NCBI GenBank assembly: GCA_905215575.1
Contig: CAJMQV010000049.1
Span: 1-12,034, forward strand
Length of the DNA stretch: 12,034 nt
Direction: 5' to 3'
Source: an uncultured bacterium
Lineage (GTDB): Bacteria > Bacteroidota > Bacteroidia > Bacteroidales > Bacteroidaceae
The notes under the pieces were generated by a model. It did no database searches. It worked only from the letters and a program-made list of their open reading frames with translations, and had not been told where the DNA came from. How positions within the stretch are numbered: the stretch's first letter is position 1; every line of letters begins with the position of its first letter. Below, one piece after another: positions 1-6,813 of this stretch. The translations under genes were made by a program, and so were the position numbers.

Positions 1-279
1 ATGTGTTTTTGTCTCTCTGTTGTAGTTGATTCCGGCATGCATCCTGCCGGGGTGGCTGAGACAGATCAAGAAGCAGAAATAAGTCGGCGGCATGATTCTA
101 TGAATCTTTGTCCGATGCTCTGGAATATCGTGCCGATCGTTTTGATTTTTCGTGCTGACCATTTTGAAAAATCATGCTGATCATTTTTGAATCTCTTCAG
201 CGGGATAATTTATTACTCTGCTCGGAGTAGTTTGTCAATGTCCGCCAAAGGAAGACAGAAGAAATAGTTTAATAGGGAA
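1..279. other. Gene-free left edge, possible tail of an upstream gene
   Basis: I see no supportable complete gene here. In plus frame 2 the bases 26-82 read as LIPACILPGWLRQIKKQK followed by TAA, which resembles the last hydrophobic helix and basic tail of a membrane protein. However, the same frame has a TAG at 23-25, right after a hydrophobic VFVSLL, so either the upstream gene ends at 25 or it is broken. Frame 1 is open from base 1 to a TGA at 178-180, but its composition is not protein-like. The stretch also holds the tandem repeats described separately and runs into the terminator at 280-328, which fits an upstream plus-strand gene ending near here. Confidence 0.35.
129..194. repeat. Three imperfect 22-nt tandem repeats
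   Basis: Three head-to-tail units start at 129, 151 and 173 with a fixed 22-nt period. Each begins with a version of CGTGCYGAYCRTTTT and ends in an A/T-rich run. Overlapping them is an 8-bp inverted repeat, TGATTTTT (143-150) and AAAAATCA (167-174), so the RNA could fold. The period and similarity are directly visible; no function is known to me. There are no spacers, so this is not CRISPR. Confidence 0.6.
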
Positions 280-328
280 AATCCCCCGGGAACTGTACTT
301 AAATAAGTATAGCTCCCGGGGATTTTTT
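280..328 (+). terminator. Strong rho-independent terminator
   Basis: A long hairpin has its left arm at 280-300 and right arm at 305-324 around an AAAT loop. The arms pair through AATCCCC, a bulged C, GGGA and TACTT, with two non-Watson-Crick positions. A run of six T follows (323-328), and an A run lies on the other side (278-280), so it could work in both directions. It insulates the sialidase promoter region from whatever lies upstream. Confidence 0.8.
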
Positions 329-427
329 GTAGGTAAGAACTCCTTTTCATACCAGTTTCCTTTTATAGAAGATATGAATGCAAAAGAATATTTATTTGAT
401 TTAAAATGATATAATTTTCTTTTTGAG

Positions 428-459
428 TTTTCTTTTATGTAGAATATTATCTATATTTG
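428..459 (+). promoter_or_regulatory. Candidate Bacteroidota sigma-ABfr promoter for the sialidase gene
   Basis: TATATTTG at 452-459 matches the Bacteroides -7 consensus TAnnTTTG exactly. The -33 element is weak: TTTT at 428-431 has the expected 20-nt spacing, while a true TTTG at 422-425 is 26 nt away. Transcription would start around 465-470, giving a leader of about 140-150 nt. The assignment rests on the -7 match and position. Confidence 0.4.
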
Positions 460-462
460 CCT

Positions 463-488
463 TATTAAATAAAATATTTTATTAAATA
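463..488. promoter_or_regulatory. 26-bp near-perfect palindrome, candidate operator
   Basis: The core AATAAAATATTTTATT (468-483) is a perfect 16-bp palindrome. It extends to 463-488 with a single mismatched pair (467/484). A partial copy, AAATAAATATTTTA, follows at 495-508. The palindrome lies directly after the candidate -7 element, where a repressor would block initiation. NagC-type ROK repressors bind AT-rich palindromes, and a ROK repressor gene lies at 10303-11517, so it is the obvious candidate ligand; that pairing is inference. In such AT-rich DNA a chance palindrome or a leader hairpin is also possible. Confidence 0.45.
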
Positions 489-607
489 GAGGGCAAATAA
501 ATATTTTACGACTATATAAGTCTTTAAAACTTTAAATAATATAATCTGAGTCTTTATCTTTTATTTATGAACCAACACTCTGTTGAAGAATGTGTACAGA
601 GTAAAAA

Positions 608-3600
608 ATGTTTTTTAGCATGAAAAACAAATGGACAACAGTATTGGCCTGTTTTCTATGGGGAGGGTTAACAGCTCAGGCAGACCAGGCCTTCAGGAAT
701 CATCGTTATGATGGTTTCAAAGTCTTGCCTACTAATGGTGAGCAGATCGTATTTATCGGGAATAGCATCACGAATATGCATGAGTGGTGTGAGGCCTTTG
801 GTAATCATAATGTGATCAATCGTGGAACTTCTGGAGCCGTTAGTGATGAAGTGGTTGATAATCTGGAATCAATGATTGCCGGAAATCCCAAGAAGGCATT
901 CATTATGATCGGTACGAATGATTTGGGTACTTCCGGTATCAATAATGCGGCTCATGTGGCAGGTAATGCCCGCCTGATTATTGATTATATTCAAAAGACA
1001 TCTCCAGAAACTGAGATTTATGTACAGAGCATCTTACCAAGCAGGTTGAGAAACTTGGAACTTCAACAAGAAACCAATGATTCGTTGAAGAATATCTGTC
1101 GTGATTTTGAGGTTACTTACATAGATTTATGGGACAAACTGTTGAGTGTAAGCCAAAACAATACACATACATTGGATGGTTTGCATCTGAGTGCTACGGG
1201 CTACAGAATATGGTGTAATACAATTGCCGGTTATGTAGGTTCTTCATGTATATATCCTGAAGATGCACAGAATCAGACCGGAGGATTGGGTGGCTCATAT
1301 GGCATGCGTCTTAGTGCCTTTGGTATGCAGAAAGTGAATGCCGAAGATATTCTGTTGATCGGAGATGAAGTGATTCATGGAGGAGAATGGCATGAACTGT
1401 TCAGAAGTGGTAAGGTAAAGAACAGAGGTACCGGTTGGGGATGGCCCGGACTGGGTATCGCAGATGTAACGCGTGAAATTCCTGTAATTCTGAAGGGACG
1501 CAGTGACAATGAAGAACCTCAGAAAATATTTCTTTCTGTAGGTGCTGCTGATATTAATGGTAATACCGCTTTGGCAACACTCAAGGATTCATACGATAAG
1601 ATGGTACAGACGGTGCGTGAATTGGCGCCTAATACTGAAATTTATATTCAGTCTGTTTTACCGTTTGCTGCATCGGCTACCAATACTGGCCGTACAGAGC
1701 CCTTTAATGAGATGTTGAAGGAAATAGCCGGAAAATATGAAAAGGTAACTTATGTGGATACATATACGGAAATGGCTGATAACCATGTGGCACGGAGTAC
1801 CTATTTTACCGGCAATTATCTGTACGGAAAAGGTTATGTCAAATTGGCCCAAATACTGGCTCGGTATATGGGGGATGATGTAAATCCTGTTTCAGAACAG
1901 GAAGCGGAAAAAATATATGCCTTGATTTCTGCCCGTCAGAATCTGGCAGACGTAGTTATTGAATCCAAGAAACTCCGTTTTGGAAAAGAGGTGGGAGAGA
2001 TTGATCCTGAGAAAGGGCAGAAACTGAAAGAGGCCGTGTCTCTGGCCGAGAAGATGTTGAGTCAGGATCAGAATGTCGTAGAAGAATTGAATGAAAAGGC
2101 TGCTCAACTGTTACAGTTGAAAGAAGAAGCGATGCAGGGCATCAACCAGCCCAAAGTCAGCACAGCCGGAGAGGAATACTGGTATAAGATCTATACTCCT
2201 AACCGTGACAACCGTTACCTTACTTCTAATGGAGCAGGAAATGCGCTCGTAGGAGATGTGGATCGGAACTATGCACGGGCTATGTGGAAGTTTGAGAAGA
2301 GAGAAAAGGACGGAGACTATAATATCGTGAACCGTGCGGATCATTCCTATCTTAACCCGAATGCGGCTTACAATGCTGCCGTGTCTACTCAAAAGGATGA
2401 GCCGGAGAAAGGTTGGAGCTTAAGTTATTCCAATGCGCCGGGTACCTATATCATTACGAGTGGAACTGTTGAATTGAATCAGACCAGAGGAAATCAGAAT
2501 TATGCGATTTATAACTGGAGTAGCAACCAGACAGGAACAGACCGTACAGATTCAGGATGCCAGTTTGCCTTGAGTGAAGCCGGTGAGCCTACTGATGAAC
2601 CGGTAGTAGATGAAAAACCGATGTTGACCTATACAAATATAGAAATGGACGGTACTGCACCGTTCCGAATTCCGGATGTTGATGCCGAACAGGTGATGAA
2701 GGCAAAAACATTGAGTGTTGTGATTGACTTTACTTCTGAATCCTTACCGGTGGATACGGCTTTTCTGGTAGCAAGCAGTAATGAGAATAAGGAAAACTAT
2801 TTTGGAGTAGTGCTTCAGGAACGCACAAGATATGGAGTGAAATATATTGGCGACAATAATCTGAAAGGATGGTACACTCAGAGTGGCATTGACTTCTCAA
2901 AGCGCAAGCAAATGGTGATCACCATGGACGGAGAGACTGAAACATATGCTTATTATACCGACGGCAAACTGGATCGTACCGTTTCGGGTATGGGAGCTTA
3001 TGGCTACCGTGTGTTTGGAAATGTACCTGGAGTAACCGGACTGTTCCTGGGAGGTATTGTTACGGAGGAGCGCAGCAAGTTTACATTTAAAGGCACGATT
3101 CACTCTGTACGTTTTTATAACAGAGTACTTTCCGCATCGGAAATAGCAGATCTGGAATATGATGATCAGGAGAAACCGGAACAAGGGGATTCCATTGCTG
3201 TGACTATGGCTCAAGGAAAGTTCGTTTCCGGAAAGGGTGACTGGAACAAAACCTGGCAGAGTACGGGTGATTCACCACAGTTGACCTTTGATTCCGGTTA
3301 TAACAACATGACTTCCAGTGGAGATAATCTGGTGGGATATGTGGGAATGTACAGCCCTCAGAACTATACCTTGTCGGTTCCGGCCGGATATATCATTGAG
3401 GGATATACCTTTGATTTCTGTATTCATAACAATGGCACGCCGATTACCCTGACCGTTGACGGAAAGACTTATACTTCAAAAACAGAAGATCAGTCTGTGG
3501 CTGTAAGTGGTTTGGACAAATCTGTGGCCACCTTTACCTTGAGTGGGGCGAACAAGGGTATTATATTTAAGAACTTCCGGGTACATGTGATCAAGGACAA

Positions 3601-6517
3601 CCGTCCGCAGGAGCCACGTGTAGAGATCTTTACAACGGCTGCCGGTGCCTCAATACCTTATCGTATCCCGGCCATAACCAGAATGCACAACGGAGATGTG
3701 ATTGCTGTGGCCGATTACCGTCATAGCGGACAGGATATTGGTATTGTCAAGAATGGCAGAATTGACTTGAGAGCCCGTATTTCAAAAGATAACGGAAAAA
3801 CTTGGGGCGAGTTCTTCCCTGTTGTAGAAGGTTTGGGCGCTAATTATGCGGAAGCTGGTAAAAGCGATTTCTGGGTGGCATTCGGTGATCCTTGTATTAC
3901 TGCCGACAGGGAGAGCGACCGTGTGTTGCTGATGAGTTGTGCCGGAAATGTAAGTTTCCCGGCTGGAACAAGAGATCATCATCAGGGTATTGCGGTGTTC
4001 CATAGTGAAGATAACGGAGCGACTTGGGCAGAACCGAAAGATGTGTCCGAAAGTATATATGCTCAGTTTGACAAGAGTCAGAGAGGACCGGTGCGTGCTA
4101 TGTTTATCGGTTCCGGTAAGATTCATCAGAGTAGATGGACCAAGGTGAAGGATTATTATCGTTTGTATGCGGCTGTTCTGGTGAAAGATGTCAATGGAGT
4201 CAACTGCAACTATGTGATTTATTCTGATGACTTTGGTGATACATGGAAAGTTTTAGGTGATCCGAATGTGCCGGCCATTCCAAGTGGTGGTGACGAGCCT
4301 AAGGCGGAAGAACTTCCGGATGGAAGCGTATTGATCAGTTCACGTTGTAGCGGAGGAAGATACTATAATATATTCTCATTCTCTGACAGTGAAAAGGCAT
4401 TGGGCTGCTGGGGTACCATGGCATTCTCCGGAGAATCCAATCAGGGAGTCACAGCACAGTCAAACAGTTGTAACGGAGAAATCATGATTGTTCCGGCACG
4501 TCGTAAATCCGATCAGAAAAAAGTGTATGTGGCCTTGCAGTCTGTACCTTTCGGACCGGGACGTTCTAATGTCGGTATCTATTATAAAGAACTGGAAAGT
4601 CTTGAAGATTTTTCCGATCCGGAGCATTTTGCAAAAGAATGGGACGGAAAGCACCAGGCCAGTGTGATGAATTCCGGCTATTCGACAATGACTTTGCAGG
4701 CAGACCACACAATTGGCTTCCTGTTCGAAGAATCTACCTATGGCCGTGACTATAGCATTATCTATAAGAACTATAGCCTGGAAACCATTACAGACAACTT
4801 GTATGTGTATGATGAGGAAGTTGTTGCCGATGATATTGTTAAGGATGGATTTGAAGAGAAGCTGAATGCGATTAAAGAATGTGTCGGAAAGAATGTCGGA
4901 AACATAAAGGAAACCAGTGCTTCTGCAATAGAAACAGCCGGTGAAAAATATCTGCAACAGCCGTCAAAGGCAGCTTATGAGGCATTCAATCTGGCTGTAC
5001 AGACTGCCGAACAAATTGAAATTGAGTCTGGAAAATATTATCGTTTAAGAAATTCAGAACATAAGGATCAGTATTTGGTGCTTGATGTAAAAGGAATGAG
5101 CGCATCGACGCTGAATCAGGAAGACAACCGCCAATTGTTTTCATTCAAGAGAGATGAGATAACAGGCGGATATGTTTTACAGTGTAAGGAAAATGATTCT
5201 TTCATCGGTACCACTCCAGACGTTTATGGTACAATTCCTGTTGTTGCTACAGAATCCGCTGCCGGAAACTTTTCTGTAAGTTCCAGTACCAAGGGTTTAA
5301 GCATTTTGACCTGTAAAAATGGCTCGAGTGCCACTTACGCTTCCATACATCTGGATCGTTATGGCAAGCTGGTGCCTTGGGTCACATCCTCTACAGCGTC
5401 GCAGTGGTATATAGAGCCTGCAGAAAGTATCGGTGATGATATTGCTGATTATGTAACAGAAATCAGTGCCATTCCTGAGAACTGTGTCGGAGGTTTGAGC
5501 GCAGAAGATAAGGAAACTTTTTTGCAGATGCCTGCAGAAACGGCCGAGGATTATCAGGCATTAAAAAGTTTTGTTGATGCCCATAGAATTGCTTTCAATG
5601 CAAATCGTTATTATCGTTTGCAGAATGTGATGCGAGAAGGAGCGATACAGGTTGATTCGGAACAAAACAAGCTGACTTCGGAGGCTCTGAACAATGGCAA
5701 TGGAAATATGCTTTGGAAGATCGAAACCGCAACAGATGGAGTGAAGCTTTATCACGCCAATTCCAATATGTGGGCCAGTGAACCGGAGAATGTTTCACTG
5801 GTATCCGAAGGAGCCGTATACAAAATGGAAAGTTGGGGCTTCGGACAATATGGATTTAGCATTGGAAATGACTATCTGGCACAAAATGAAGATCATATAG
5901 GCGGTAATACAACTCCGGTAAAAGGAGGGGATCACATGTGGTATCTTCTGTTGGCTCAGGATATAGAATTGGCTATATCAGATGTCGGTTATGCAACCAT
6001 AAACTATCCGTTTGCAGTGCGGATACCAGCAGAGCTTACAGCCTATACGGGAACGGTATCTGGTGAGTATTTAGTGTTGAAGGAGATTGAAGGGGAGCTG
6101 ATTCCTGCAAATACTCCTGCTATTATTTCCGGCGCTGCCGATACTTATAAATTGGCAATCCTGGAAGATGATACAACTCCCGCAGTAATTTCTGATTTGA
6201 AAGGTACCACTTTGGCAAAAACGATAAATCCGGATATAAAGGCCTATATCTTGGGTAAACCCGAAGAAAAAGAAGTCGGTTTTTATTTGTTGGATGATTC
6301 TGATCGCACAATTGGAATTAATAAAGCTTATCTGGAAGTGTCTACAGGAACTTATGTGAAATGCTTTACGTTTAAATCAGATGAAACAACAGGTATGGAT
6401 CATGTTGAAAGTGTGATTGAAGACGAAGAGTTTTATGATATGCAGGGACGTCGGGTGATGAAACCTGTAAAGGGTGTTTATGTGACTAAAAATGGTAAGA
6501 AAGTAATTTTCAAGTAG
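608..6517 (+). CDS. Secreted multimodular SGNH esterase - GH33 sialidase
   Basis: This 1969-residue secreted protein probably both de-O-acetylates and releases terminal sialic acids. The signal peptide reads MKNKWTTVLACFLWGG and is likely cleaved after LTAQA; it fits a start at the second ATG (620) better than at 608. Visible order: SGNH hydrolase about 35-215 (S53 in GNSIT, GTND 102-105, D190 and H193 in DGLHL); degenerate SGNH about 233-420; helical stretch about 430-515; trefoil-like module 522-656; CBM40/LamG-like domain about 672-850; unclassified beta-sandwich about 861-996; GH33 propeller about 1005-1400; two helix-plus-beta repeats 1408-1784; beta domain 1785-1925; terminal tail. GH33 residues are complete: arginine triad R1019 (YRIP), R1246, R1319; likely acid/base D1043; E1230; nucleophile Y1358; Asp boxes at 1059, 1133 and 1206. 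The esterase substrate is inferred from the fusion. It is far longer than ordinary sialidases. Confidence 0.9.
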   Translation: MFFSMKNKWTTVLACFLWGGLTAQADQAFRNHRYDGFKVLPTNGEQIVFIGNSITNMHEWCEAFGNHNVINRGTSGAVSDEVVDNLESMIAGNPKKAFIMIGTNDLGTSGINNAAHVAGNARLIIDYIQKTSPETEIYVQSILPSRLRNLELQQETNDSLKNICRDFEVTYIDLWDKLLSVSQNNTHTLDGLHLSATGYRIWCNTIAGYVGSSCIYPEDAQNQTGGLGGSYGMRLSAFGMQKVNAEDILLIGDEVIHGGEWHELFRSGKVKNRGTGWGWPGLGIADVTREIPVILKGRSDNEEPQKIFLSVGAADINGNTALATLKDSYDKMVQTVRELAPNTEIYIQSVLPFAASATNTGRTEPFNEMLKEIAGKYEKVTYVDTYTEMADNHVARSTYFTGNYLYGKGYVKLAQILARYMGDDVNPVSEQEAEKIYALISARQNLADVVIESKKLRFGKEVGEIDPEKGQKLKEAVSLAEKMLSQDQNVVEELNEKAAQLLQLKEEAMQGINQPKVSTAGEEYWYKIYTPNRDNRYLTSNGAGNALVGDVDRNYARAMWKFEKREKDGDYNIVNRADHSYLNPNAAYNAAVSTQKDEPEKGWSLSYSNAPGTYIITSGTVELNQTRGNQNYAIYNWSSNQTGTDRTDSGCQFALSEAGEPTDEPVVDEKPMLTYTNIEMDGTAPFRIPDVDAEQVMKAKTLSVVIDFTSESLPVDTAFLVASSNENKENYFGVVLQERTRYGVKYIGDNNLKGWYTQSGIDFSKRKQMVITMDGETETYAYYTDGKLDRTVSGMGAYGYRVFGNVPGVTGLFLGGIVTEERSKFTFKGTIHSVRFYNRVLSASEIADLEYDDQEKPEQGDSIAVTMAQGKFVSGKGDWNKTWQSTGDSPQLTFDSGYNNMTSSGDNLVGYVGMYSPQNYTLSVPAGYIIEGYTFDFCIHNNGTPITLTVDGKTYTSKTEDQSVAVSGLDKSVATFTLSGANKGIIFKNFRVHVIKDNRPQEPRVEIFTTAAGASIPYRIPAITRMHNGDVIAVADYRHSGQDIGIVKNGRIDLRARISKDNGKTWGEFFPVVEGLGANYAEAGKSDFWVAFGDPCITADRESDRVLLMSCAGNVSFPAGTRDHHQGIAVFHSEDNGATWAEPKDVSESIYAQFDKSQRGPVRAMFIGSGKIHQSRWTKVKDYYRLYAAVLVKDVNGVNCNYVIYSDDFGDTWKVLGDPNVPAIPSGGDEPKAEELPDGSVLISSRCSGGRYYNIFSFSDSEKALGCWGTMAFSGESNQGVTAQSNSCNGEIMIVPARRKSDQKKVYVALQSVPFGPGRSNVGIYYKELESLEDFSDPEHFAKEWDGKHQASVMNSGYSTMTLQADHTIGFLFEESTYGRDYSIIYKNYSLETITDNLYVYDEEVVADDIVKDGFEEKLNAIKECVGKNVGNIKETSASAIETAGEKYLQQPSKAAYEAFNLAVQTAEQIEIESGKYYRLRNSEHKDQYLVLDVKGMSASTLNQEDNRQLFSFKRDEITGGYVLQCKENDSFIGTTPDVYGTIPVVATESAAGNFSVSSSTKGLSILTCKNGSSATYASIHLDRYGKLVPWVTSSTASQWYIEPAESIGDDIADYVTEISAIPENCVGGLSAEDKETFLQMPAETAEDYQALKSFVDAHRIAFNANRYYRLQNVMREGAIQVDSEQNKLTSEALNNGNGNMLWKIETATDGVKLYHANSNMWASEPENVSLVSEGAVYKMESWGFGQYGFSIGNDYLAQNEDHIGGNTTPVKGGDHMWYLLLAQDIELAISDVGYATINYPFAVRIPAELTAYTGTVSGEYLVLKEIEGELIPANTPAIISGAADTYKLAILEDDTTPAVISDLKGTTLAKTINPDIKAYILGKPEEKEVGFYLLDDSDRTIGINKAYLEVSTGTYVKCFTFKSDETTGMDHVESVIEDEEFYDMQGRRVMKPVKGVYVTKNGKKVIFK
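710..1252 (+). other. Intact SGNH hydrolase domain of the sialidase fusion (residues 35-215)
   Basis: All four SGNH blocks are present: GNSIT with nucleophile S53, the oxyanion glycine in NRGTSG, N104 in GTND, and the D190/H193 pair in DGLHLSATGY. In this superfamily such residues make a serine esterase. Next to a GH33 domain, a sialate O-acetylesterase role is the most economical reading, since O-acetylation blocks many sialidases. Other acyl or acetyl esters are possible. Confidence 0.8.
1304..1867 (+). other. Degenerate second SGNH domain (residues 233-420)
   Basis: This domain follows the pattern of the first: ILLIGDEVI against IVFIGNSIT, an NRG motif, TEIYIQSVLP against TEIYVQSILP, and TGNYLYGKGY against DGLHLSATGY. 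Aligned this way, every catalytic position is lost: Ser becomes E254, GTND becomes GAAD (312-315), Asp becomes T401 and His becomes Y404. The fold is probably kept, so a binding or structural role is likely. It appears to be an old internal duplication. Confidence 0.7.
2171..2575 (+). repeat. Shared trefoil-like module, copy 1 (in the sialidase)
   Basis: Residues 522-656 run from EEYWYKIYTPNRDNRYLTS to DSGCQFALSE. Landmarks shared with two copies in the GH20 protein are WYKI.TP.R.N, an aromatic-containing WKFE..DG.YNIVN..D, EPEKGW, SGT..LNQT, a Y.IYNW step and a final GC. W525 to C651 spans 126 residues. The three similar internal strands ending in W suggest a ricin-type beta-trefoil, probably carbohydrate-binding; the fold assignment is inference. 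The bases 2555-2571 are identical to 9940-9956 in copy 3. Confidence 0.7.
4829..5428 (+). repeat. Helix-plus-beta repeat 1 after the GH33 domain
   Basis: Residues 1408-1607 comprise a helical segment of about 65 residues followed by a beta-rich domain that opens with GKYYRLRN (Y1477, Y1478) and ends at QWYIEPAES. The same plan repeats immediately after it. The beta part resembles a ricin-type trefoil (YYRL opening, QLFSF and QWYI closing strands), so it may bind glycans. Homology is judged by eye. Confidence 0.5.
5429..5959 (+). repeat. Helix-plus-beta repeat 2 after the GH33 domain
   Basis: Residues 1608-1784 repeat the preceding plan: a helical segment of about 58 residues, then RYYRLQN at 1667-1673 and closing strands LWKIE and MWYLLLA. 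Similarity to repeat 1 is clear at the YYRL.N opening but low elsewhere, so the duplication is old. After it come a beta domain beginning SDVGYATINYPFAVRIP and the C-terminal tail. Confidence 0.5.
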
Positions 6518-6541
6518 TTCTATTTTGGGTAATGTATGAAA

Positions 6542-6574
6542 AAGGTAATCTCCAATTTGTTTGGGGATTACCTT
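6542..6574. terminator. Strong hairpin between the sialidase and the peptide gene
   Basis: A 14-bp stem (6542-6555 with 6561-6574, one G-T wobble, loop TTTGT) starts 24 nt after the sialidase stop. It has no proper T run downstream on the plus strand (TCTAAAATTT follows), while A-rich sequence precedes it. It may be a weak or partial terminator, or a stabiliser and processing site that sets different mRNA levels for the flanking genes. Confidence 0.5.
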
Positions 6575-6599
6575 CTAAAATTTAGAAAGGAAATTGAGT

Positions 6600-6758
6600 A
6601 TGAGAAAGATATATCAGAAACCGGAAATTGTTTTAATGCTTTGCGGGGTTGAACAGCCCTTGGCTTCCAGTCTTTCCTTAGATATATACGAAGACTGTAT
6701 GGGAGGTAGCGATGCATTGGGAAATCAGGAAAGCGATTATGATGTTTGGAGTGAATGA
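6600..6758 (+). CDS. Small 52-residue KPE-type peptide
   Basis: The 52-residue frame starts MRKIYQKPEIVLMLCGVEQP and ends in an acidic segment finishing YDVWSE. It begins 82 nt after the sialidase stop and ends 55 nt before the GH20 start. A good Shine-Dalgarno-like AGAAAGGA (6583-6590) sits 9 nt before the ATG, better than for the large genes here. From memory, short Bacteroidota proteins with a K.Y.KPE start, a hydrophobic middle, a Gly-containing turn (here GGSD) and an acidic, Trp-containing end are common, but I know of no established function. There is no convincing signal peptide or membrane helix. Its central LSLDIYEDCMGG only loosely resembles a double-glycine leader, and no C39 peptidase lies nearby. 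Confidence 0.7.
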   Translation: MRKIYQKPEIVLMLCGVEQPLASSLSLDIYEDCMGGSDALGNQESDYDVWSE

Positions 6759-6813
6759 TGTTGTTGGTTAATCTGTGTTGTTGATTTTTATGTTTTAATT
6801 AAATGATACCGTT

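Noticed and set aside
1..180. 59-codon open plus frame at the left edge
   Set aside because: Unbalanced composition, runs through the tandem repeats, no recognisable motif.
129..194. CRISPR array
   Set aside because: The units are directly adjacent without spacers and are imperfect.
620..700. Lipoprotein signal (VLAC) in the sialidase
   Set aside because: The cysteine sits in the middle of the hydrophobic stretch with too short a core before it and Leu at -2; signal peptidase I cleavage after LTAQA fits better.
4460..4957. 165-codon open frame on the minus strand
   Set aside because: Antisense to the GH33 region that carries R1319 and Y1358; composition (many Ile, Phe, Cys) is typical of an antisense shadow.
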